Made by a program: the position numbers and the translations under genes. The notes beneath the pieces are model-generated. The model worked only from the letters and a program-made list of their open reading frames with translations, was not told the DNA's origin and did not search any database. 64,000 nt of DNA from Streptomyces sp. DH-12. GTDB taxonomy: Bacteria; Actinomycetota; Actinomycetes; Streptomycetales; Streptomycetaceae. Position 1 is the first letter of the stretch. Each line of letters starts with the position of its first letter. The stretch lies in contig NZ_PPFB01000001.1 in the NCBI RefSeq assembly GCF_002899455.1, positions 4,378,001 through 4,442,000 on the forward strand, in the 5' to 3' direction. Shown here piece by piece: positions 58,357-64,000 of the stretch.

Positions 58357-59871
58357 TCAGCGTCCGGCCTGTGATCCCTCGGTGCTGCGGCCGGTGCCCA
58401 GCCAGCCGGCGAGCTTGCCGCCCCGGGCGACCGCGCGCAGCCGGCGCTCCGCCGTGTCCCGCACGGGATCGGTGGCGACGACGAGGAGTTCGTCGCCGCG
58501 CCGCAGCATCGTCTCCGGCGACGGTACGAAGGACGTCCCGTCCCGCACGACGAGGGTGACGGCGGACCCGGTGGGCAGCCGCAGTTCGCCGACCTCGACG
58601 CCGTGCATGCGCGATCCCGCCGGGACGGTGACCGACAGCAGGTGGCCGCGCAGCCGCTCCAGGGGCGCCGACTCGACGCCCAGGTCGGCCGCGCCGGAGT
58701 CGCCGAGCCGCAGCAGCCGGGCGAGACCGGGCAGGGTCGGGCCCTGCACGAGGGTGTAGACGACGACCAGCAGGAAGACGATGTTGAAGATCCGCTCGCT
58801 GCCCCGGACGCCCTGCACCATCGGGATGGTCGCCAGGATGATGGGCACGGCGCCGCGCAGCCCTGCCCAGGACATCAGGGTCTGCTCCTGCCACGGCACC
58901 CGGAACGGCGTCAGGCACACGACGACGCTGAGCGGGCGGGCCACCATGGTCAGCACCAGCCCGACGACCAGCGCGGGCACGATGTCGTCGGTGAGTTCGT
59001 GCGGGGTGACCAGCAGGCCGAGCAGCACGAACATGCCGATCTGGGCGAGCCAGCCGAGCCCTTCGGCGAAGCCGCGGGTGGCGGGCCAGTGCGGCAGCTT
59101 GGCGTTGCCGAGCAGCATCGAGGCGAGGTAGACGGCGAGGAACCCGCTGCCGTGGGCGAGGGCGCCGGCCGCGTAGGCGGTGACCGCGATGGCCATGACG
59201 GCGATCGGGTAGAGGCCGGAGGCGGGCAGCGCGACGTGCCGCAGGCCCCAGGCGCCGAGCCAGCCGGCCGCGAGGCCGATGGCGGCGCCGATGGCCAGCT
59301 CCAGGAGGATCTCGCCGACCAGCACGTACCAGTGCTCGACCGGGCCGGCCGTGGAGAAGGCCACCACCAGGATGACGACGGGGGCGTCGTTGAAGCCGGA
59401 CTCGGCCTCCAGGGTGCCCCGCACCCGCGCGGGCAGCGGCACCTTCCGCAGCACCGAGAAGACGGCCGCCGCGTCCGTCGAGGACACCACCGCGCCGACG
59501 ATCAGCGCCTGCCGCCAGTCCAGCCCGGTCAGCAGGTGCGCCGCCGTGGCCGTCACGCCGACGCTCACCGCGACGCCGGCCAGCGCCAGCGCGGACGCGG
59601 CGGGCAGGACGGGCCTGATCTCGGTCCACTTCGTGCCCAGTCCGCCCTCGGCGAGGATCACGACCAGGGCCGCGTAGCCGATGACCTGGGTCAGCTCGGC
59701 GTTGTCGAACTGGATGTCGCCGATGCCGTCCTGGCCGATGGCGATGCCGATGCCCAGGTACACGAGCAGGCTGGGCAGCCCGCTGCGCGAGGAGATCCGG
59801 ACCGCCGCGACCGCGACGAGCAGGACGAGCGAACAGACGAGCAGGAGCTGGTTGAGGTGGTGGACAGTCAG
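58357..59871 (-). CDS. CPA1-type potassium/proton (or Na+/H+) antiporter with TrkA-C domain
   Basis: A 504-residue membrane protein. Twelve to thirteen spans begin with HLNQLLLVCSLVLLVAVAAV RISSRSG. The ion-site region is VGAVVSSTDAAAVFSVLRKV with ESGFNDAPVVILVVAFST, the usual acidic motif of CPA1 antiporters. The C-terminal domain (GVEVGELRLPTGSAVTLVVR, then DELLVVATDPVRDTAERRL) is a TrkA-C/RCK-type regulator that binds nucleotides. It likely exports K+ in exchange for protons. I choose a CTG at 59871, six bases after GGAAGGA, because homologues start (M)TVHHLNQLLL; an in-frame GTG at 59898 lacks a ribosome site. Confidence 0.85.
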   Translation of the reverse strand: MTVHHLNQLLLVCSLVLLVAVAAVRISSRSGLPSLLVYLGIGIAIGQDGIGDIQFDNAELTQVIGYAALVVILAEGGLGTKWTEIRPVLPAASALALAGVAVSVGVTATAAHLLTGLDWRQALIVGAVVSSTDAAAVFSVLRKVPLPARVRGTLEAESGFNDAPVVILVVAFSTAGPVEHWYVLVGEILLELAIGAAIGLAAGWLGAWGLRHVALPASGLYPIAVMAIAVTAYAAGALAHGSGFLAVYLASMLLGNAKLPHWPATRGFAEGLGWLAQIGMFVLLGLLVTPHELTDDIVPALVVGLVLTMVARPLSVVVCLTPFRVPWQEQTLMSWAGLRGAVPIILATIPMVQGVRGSERIFNIVFLLVVVYTLVQGPTLPGLARLLRLGDSGAADLGVESAPLERLRGHLLSVTVPAGSRMHGVEVGELRLPTGSAVTLVVRDGTSFVPSPETMLRRGDELLVVATDPVRDTAERRLRAVARGGKLAGWLGTGRSTEGSQAGR

Positions 59872-60188
59872 CGGCGTTCCTTCCCGGTCCGGGCGCACCC
59901 GTGAGGGAGCGCGTGTCCGTCGCGGGCGACGCACCCGTTTCCGGGCCGACCGCTTCCGGGCGGACCGCTTCGGTGCCACGGCGCATCGATGTCACGGCGA
60001 ACTACTTCGTTACCTTACCTAACTCTTGACGCGTTCTTGACGCGGAGAACGGCAAGATCGAACGCCCGTCCGGGCTGGTTCCCCACTCCGCGTCAAGGGG
60101 CGCGGGGCCCTGCGCCTATCGTTGCTCCAGCGCTCAGTTAAAAGCACAGCCTCGACCTGCCGCTCGCGTTAGGACAGCAAGGACAGCG

Positions 60189-63011
60189 ATGCCCACCGAC
60201 ACCACCGCCTCCACGGGTCAGCAGGCCGGCACGTCCGGCAGGAAGAAGGGGCGTAAAGCCCGTCTGGTCGTGCTCGTCCTGGTGCTGGCCCTCATCGGAG
60301 GCGTCGCCTACGGGGCGTACTGGTCCGTCAGCACCGTGCGCGCCTCCTTCCCGCAGACCACGGGGACGATCACCCTCAAGGGACTGTCCGGTCCCGTCGA
60401 CGTCAAACGCGACGGCAACGGCATCCCGCAGATCTACGCCTCCTCCGACGAGGACCTGTTCATGGCGCAGGGCTACGTCCAGGCGCAGGACCGGTTCTAC
60501 GAGATGGACGTGCGCCGGCACATGACGTCGGGCCGGCTGTCGGAGATGTTCGGCGCGGGCCAGGTCGACAACGACGCGTTCCTGCGCACCCTCGGCTGGG
60601 ACCGGATCGCGAAGCAGGAGTACGAGGAGGAGCTCGCCCCCGCCACCAAGAAGTACCTCCAGGCGTACGCCAAGGGCGTCAACGCCTACCTGGAGGGCAA
60701 GGAGGCCAAGGAGATCTCCCTGGAGTACGCGGCGCTGGACTTCGAGAACGGCTACGCCCCGGGCGAGTGGACGCCGGTCGACTCCGTGGCCTGGCTGAAG
60801 GCGATGGCCTGGGACCTGCGCGGCAACATGCAGGACGAGATCGACCGGGCGCTGCTGACCAGCCGTCTCGGCCCGAAGCAGATCGCCGACCTGTACCCGT
60901 CGTACCCCTACAGCCGGAACAAGCCGGTCATCCAGGAGGGCGGCTACGACGAGAACAGCGGCACCTTCGAGGCCGAGGGCGGCTCGGGCGACGGCGACGG
61001 GTCCGGTGCCGGGGACGGCACGGGTACGGGCGACGGGTTCGGCGCCGGGGACGGCACGGGTACGGGCGACGGCACCGGCGCGGAGATCGGCAACGGCGCG
61101 GAGACCGGCGGTCCGGGCTTCGAGAGCCAGCTCACCGGACTGCAGCGGGTGCTGGAGGACCTGCCCGTCGCCGTCGGCGTCAACGGCGACGGCATCGGCT
61201 CCAACTCCTGGGTCGTCTCCGGCGAGCACACCGTCTCCGGCAAGCCGCTGCTCGCCAACGACCCGCACCTGTCGGCCTCGCTGCCGTCCGTCTGGTACCA
61301 GATGGGCCTGCACTGCCGCAGCGTCTCCGACAAGTGCCGCTACGACGTCACCGGTTACACCTTCGCGGGCATGCCCGGCGTGATAATCGGCCACAACCAG
61401 GACATCGCCTGGGGCCTGACCAACTCCGGCGTCGACGTCACCGACCTGTACCTGGAGAAGATCACCGGCGACGGCTACCAGTACGGCGACAAGGTGGTGC
61501 CGTTCGAGACGCGCGAGGAGACCATCAAGGTCGCCGGCGGCGCCTCGCGGAAGATCGTCGTCCGTGAGACCGGGAACGGCCCGCTGCTGTCGGACCGTTC
61601 CGACGAGCTGGTGAAGACCGGCAAGAAGGCCACCGTCGACCGCGCGGCCCCCGACCGGGGCGACGGCTACGCCGTGTCGCTGCGCTGGACCGCCCTGGAC
61701 CCCGGCCGCACCATGGACGCCGTCTTCGCGATCAACCGCGCCAAGGACTGGGACGACTTCCGCGAGGCCGCCGAGCTGTTCGAGGTGCCCTCGCAGAACC
61801 TCGTCTACGCGGACACCGAGGGCCACATCGGCTACACCCTGCCCGGGAGGATCCCGGTCCGGGCGGAGGACCACGACGGTTCGGTGCCCGCCCCCGGCTG
61901 GGACCCCGACTACGAGTGGACCGGCTGGATCAAGCAGGACGAACTGCCCTACGAGTACGACCCGGAGCGCGGCTACATCGTCACCGCCAACCAGGCCGTC
62001 GTCGGTGAGGACTACCCGTACACGCTGACCACGGACTGGGGGTACGGCGCCCGCAGCCAGCGGATCGACGACCTGATCCAGTCGAAGATCAAGGACGGCG
62101 GGAAGATCTCCACCGACGACATGCGGCAGATGCAGCTGGACAACTCCAGCGCCATCGCCAAGCTGCTGGTCCCCGAACTGCTCAAGATCGACATCGACGA
62201 CGAGCACGTGCGCGAGGCGCAGAAGCTGCTGGAGGGCTGGGACTACACCCAGGACGCCGACTCGGCCGCCGCCGCGTACTTCAACTCCGTCTGGCGCAAC
62301 ATCCTCAAGCTCTCCTTCGGCCACAAGCTGCCCAAGGAGCTGCGGGTGAAGGGTCAGTGCCTGTGGGTCGACCCGGTCGACACCACCGGCCCGGCCGACG
62401 AGGCGCGCAAGGTCCGCGAATGCGGCCAGCGTGCCGCGGACCAGGCACAGCCGGACGGCGGCGACCGCTGGTTCGAGGTGGTCCGCCGGCTGATGGCCGA
62501 CGAGGACAGCGAGTGGTGGACCACGCCGAAGCGCGGCACCCGGCCCGCCGCGGAGAACCGCGACCAGCTGTTCGAGCGGGCCATGATCGACGCCCGGTGG
62601 GAGCTGACCGCCAAGCTCGGCAAGGACATCGACACCTGGAGCTGGGGCCGGCTGCACCGCCTGTTCCTGGACAACCAGACGCTCGGCACCGAGGGCCCCG
62701 GCTTCGTGAAGTACGTGCTCAACCGCGGCCCGTGGAAGCTCGGCGGCGGCGAGGCCACCGTCAACGCCACCGGCTGGAACGCCGCCGGCGGCTACGGCGT
62801 GGTGTGGGTGCCGTCCATGCGGATGGTGGTCAACCTCGACGACCTCGACAAGTCCCGCTGGATCAACCTCACCGGCGCCTCCGGCCACGCCTACAACGCC
62901 CACTACGTCGACCAGACGGACAAGTGGGCCGCGGGCGAACTGCTGGAGTGGGCCTACTCGGAGAAGGCGGTCGAGGACTCCACCACCGACACCCTGGTGC
63001 TCGAGCCCTGA
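60189..63011 (+). CDS. Penicillin acylase-family Ntn hydrolase, membrane-anchored
   Basis: A 940-residue secreted hydrolase that is cleaved from a precursor. Residues 1-24 are basic; a span (ARLVVLVLVLALIGGVAYGA) follows, then the alpha chain (GIPQIYASSDEDLFMAQGYV, AQDRFYEMDVRRH). A Gly/Asp/Thr-rich spacer (about 265-310) is followed by the processing site GIGSNSWVVSG, so the beta chain would begin at Ser338, the catalytic nucleophile. The beta chain includes LLANDPHLSASLPSVWYQMG and GVIIGHNQDIAWGLTNSGVD, which carry the oxyanion-hole and substrate residues. It probably deacylates quorum-sensing lactones, antibiotics or peptides outside the membrane. The start is an ATG. Confidence 0.9.
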   Translation: MPTDTTASTGQQAGTSGRKKGRKARLVVLVLVLALIGGVAYGAYWSVSTVRASFPQTTGTITLKGLSGPVDVKRDGNGIPQIYASSDEDLFMAQGYVQAQDRFYEMDVRRHMTSGRLSEMFGAGQVDNDAFLRTLGWDRIAKQEYEEELAPATKKYLQAYAKGVNAYLEGKEAKEISLEYAALDFENGYAPGEWTPVDSVAWLKAMAWDLRGNMQDEIDRALLTSRLGPKQIADLYPSYPYSRNKPVIQEGGYDENSGTFEAEGGSGDGDGSGAGDGTGTGDGFGAGDGTGTGDGTGAEIGNGAETGGPGFESQLTGLQRVLEDLPVAVGVNGDGIGSNSWVVSGEHTVSGKPLLANDPHLSASLPSVWYQMGLHCRSVSDKCRYDVTGYTFAGMPGVIIGHNQDIAWGLTNSGVDVTDLYLEKITGDGYQYGDKVVPFETREETIKVAGGASRKIVVRETGNGPLLSDRSDELVKTGKKATVDRAAPDRGDGYAVSLRWTALDPGRTMDAVFAINRAKDWDDFREAAELFEVPSQNLVYADTEGHIGYTLPGRIPVRAEDHDGSVPAPGWDPDYEWTGWIKQDELPYEYDPERGYIVTANQAVVGEDYPYTLTTDWGYGARSQRIDDLIQSKIKDGGKISTDDMRQMQLDNSSAIAKLLVPELLKIDIDDEHVREAQKLLEGWDYTQDADSAAAAYFNSVWRNILKLSFGHKLPKELRVKGQCLWVDPVDTTGPADEARKVRECGQRAADQAQPDGGDRWFEVVRRLMADEDSEWWTTPKRGTRPAAENRDQLFERAMIDARWELTAKLGKDIDTWSWGRLHRLFLDNQTLGTEGPGFVKYVLNRGPWKLGGGEATVNATGWNAAGGYGVVWVPSMRMVVNLDDLDKSRWINLTGASGHAYNAHYVDQTDKWAAGELLEWAYSEKAVEDSTTDTLVLEP
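61005..61076. repeat. 36-bp near-perfect duplication in the acylase spacer
   Basis: The block GGGGACGGCACGGGTACGGG plus flanks occurs twice in tandem, encoding Gly-Ala-Gly-Asp-Gly-Thr-Gly-Thr-Gly-Asp repeats. It lies wholly within the spacer between the alpha chain and Ser338, so length change there should not damage the enzyme. Confidence 0.75.
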
Positions 63012-63077
63012 CCCGCCGCCGCGCACCGCGGACGTGACGACCGGCCCCCACGCGCGCGTGGGGGCCGGTCCGCGTCC

Positions 63078-63725
63078 TCAGGAGCTTTCCGGCGGGTGCG
63101 GCGCGGGACGGCCGAACCGCCGCACCCCGGACGGTGTCACCACCGCGTGCACCGGCCGGTCGTGCGGCTCCTCGGGAACCCGCTCGACGACCTCCCAGTC
63201 GTACAGCAGCACCACCAGCGCCGGACGGGCGCCGGCGCGGTCCAGGCGGGCGAGGACACGGTCGTAGGAGCCGCCGCCGCGGCCCAGCCGCATGCCGCGG
63301 GCGTCCACCGACAGACCCGGCAGCAGCACGGCGTCCGCCTCCGTCACGGCGTCGGGCCCCAGGCGCTCCCCGGCCGGCTCCAGCAGGGTCATCCGCCCGC
63401 CGCCGTGACGCGCCGGCCTCAGGGAGTCCGGTCCCCGGTACACGCCCCACGCCAGGTCGTTGTCCGGCAGCAAGGCGGGCAGCAGGACGCGCACGCCCCG
63501 CGCGCGCAGCGCGTCCAGCAGGGCGAGGGTGCCTGGTTCGCTCCCCACGGAGACGTACGCGGCCACCGTGCGCGCCTCGGCCAGCTCGGGCAGCGCGAGC
63601 GCCCGGCGGGCCAGGGCGTCGGCGTGCCCGTGAACGTCATCGGCCGTCAACCCGTATCTCACCTGGAGGACATGACGCCGTCGTGTGCGCTTGTCAGGTT
63701 CGGGCTGACCCTGGTTCTGTCTCAA
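63078..63725 (-). CDS. 5-formyltetrahydrofolate cyclo-ligase
   Basis: A 215-residue enzyme that converts 5-formyl-THF to methenyl-THF with ATP. Motifs: TVAAYVSVGSEPGTLALLDA (fold start), RVLLPALLPDNDLAWGVYR, AVLLPGLSVDARGMRLGRGG GSYDRVL, which is the phosphate/ATP loop, and PVHAVVTPSGVRRFG near the end. The start is a TTG at 63725 with GGGA upstream. It is divergent from galU, with about 90 bases between the two start codons; a perfect 14-bp palindrome lies between them. Confidence 0.9.
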   Translation of the reverse strand: MRQNQGQPEPDKRTRRRHVLQVRYGLTADDVHGHADALARRALALPELAEARTVAAYVSVGSEPGTLALLDALRARGVRVLLPALLPDNDLAWGVYRGPDSLRPARHGGGRMTLLEPAGERLGPDAVTEADAVLLPGLSVDARGMRLGRGGGSYDRVLARLDRAGARPALVVLLYDWEVVERVPEEPHDRPVHAVVTPSGVRRFGRPAPHPPESS

Positions 63726-63749
63726 GACGATTCCCGTAATGTCTTAATA

Positions 63750-63763
63750 TGCTCATATGAGCA
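63750..63763. promoter_or_regulatory. 14-bp perfect palindrome in the cyclo-ligase/galU intergenic region
   Basis: TGCTCATATGAGCA is a perfect palindrome located 25 bases before the cyclo-ligase start and 55 bases before the galU start. It is AT-rich compared with its surroundings, so it may be a protein-binding site or part of overlapping promoters. No regulator is identified. Confidence 0.4.
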
Positions 63764-63817
63764 ATCCTTGAGCGGAGTTACAGATTCAGGGCAAAGACAC
63801 CGGCTAGGGTGTCGGCC

Positions 63818-64000
63818 ATGTCTCAGTCACACCCGCGGATCAGCAAGGCTGTCATCCCCGCCGCCGGCCTCGGCACCCGGTTCCTGCCGGCCACGAAGGC
63901 CACGCCCAAGGAGATGCTGCCGGTGGTCGACAAGCCGGCGATCCAGTATGTGGTCGAAGAGGCCGTCGCCGCCGGCCTGGACGACGTCCTCATGGTGACG
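63818..64000 (+). CDS. galU: UTP-glucose-1-phosphate uridylyltransferase, N-terminal part
   Basis: Only the first 61 residues lie in the window. The start MSQSHPRISKAVIPAAGLGT, RFLPATKATPKEMLPVVDKP and AIQYVVEEAVAAGLDDVLMV is the nucleotide-binding loop of GalU, in which G-L-G-T-R-F-L-P-A-T-K binds UTP and E-M-L-P-V-V-D-K is highly conserved. It makes UDP-glucose for cell-envelope sugars and trehalose or glycogen metabolism. A TAGGGT element seven bases upstream of the ATG suggests a leaderless transcript. Confidence 0.93.
   Translation, partial: MSQSHPRISKAVIPAAGLGTRFLPATKATPKEMLPVVDKPAIQYVVEEAVAAGLDDVLMVT

Noticed and set aside
60002..60030. Possible iron-box (DmdR1-type) site before the acylase gene
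   Set aside because: TTAGGTAAGGTAAC on the minus strand resembles half of such a site, but the second half is not symmetrical and no iron genes are nearby.
60138..63026. A 962-codon minus-strand frame opposite the acylase
   Set aside because: It is antisense to an enzyme with a clear processing site and conserved motifs.
1..64000. Secondary-metabolite gene cluster
   Set aside because: Single enzymes such as the imine reductase, methyltransferase and dioxygenase occur, but no polyketide synthase, peptide synthetase, terpene synthase or lanthipeptide core genes are seen.

Overview
The window is high-GC actinobacterial chromosome, almost certainly Streptomyces. The evidence is the very strong G/C third-position bias, GTG/TTG/CTG starts, and gene families typical of the genus: the fused FO synthase FbiC, GPP34, an XRE/DUF5753 regulator paired with DUF397, HrdD, a PF04672-type methyltransferase, a DUF6227-like protein and a GlxA-type regulator. 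Everything here was read by eye. Family names come from recognised motifs, not from searches.

Layout. 0-25.6 kb is mostly core: a cut-off Tat-exported gene, an F420-dependent oxidoreductase beside fbiC (F420 precursor synthesis), a decayed toxin-antitoxin pair, a STAND-type ATPase with TPRs, a degenerate ADP-ribosylglycohydrolase-like protein, a large membrane protein, a DD-carboxypeptidase with a huge acidic extension, GPP34, an XRE/DUF397 pair, MerR, glutathione peroxidase, an anti-anti-sigma/PP2C phosphatase pair, a GNAT protein, and an AraC/VOC pair. 25.9-29.8 kb is a graveyard of gene fragments and IS remnants with one intact divergent pair (CGNR-type regulator / MFS exporter). 29.8-31.8 kb holds an intact imine-reductase-like gene and a GlxA-type activator around a perfect inverted repeat.

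31.8-37.6 kb is a stacked integration site at tRNA-Arg(CCT). The 3' end of the tRNA recurs as three ~42-bp direct repeats (32309, 33700, 37565). Each follows a terminator-like hairpin, and two inactivated tyrosine recombinases lie in the stack. Cargo is mostly broken: an ECF sigma factor with a region-4 deletion in visibly AT-richer DNA, a PP2C-like gene whose start codon appears mutated, and an intact Gfo/Idh/MocA oxidoreductase.

37.8-64 kb returns to housekeeping and regulator/effector gene pairs: methyltransferase, M6-like protease, MarR/extradiol dioxygenase, a phosphinothricin-type acetyltransferase next to hrdD, TetR, WYL regulator/DHA2 exporter, XRE/DHA2 exporter followed by a frameshifted IS481-family remnant, P1 peptidase, mscL, an SAF-domain protein, MTA phosphorylase, an FmdB zinc ribbon, an MFS transporter, a K+ or Na+/H+ antiporter, a penicillin-acylase-family Ntn hydrolase, 5-formyl-THF cyclo-ligase, and the start of galU.

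Recurrent themes are divergent regulator/effector pairs with visible operators, and layers of decayed mobile DNA. I did not find a convincing new multi-gene system. The best leads are the tRNA-Arg stack, the double-mutated toxin-antitoxin locus with an intact operator, the MerR leader hairpin that buries its own start codon, and the metal-ligand-less ADP-ribosylglycohydrolase relative.
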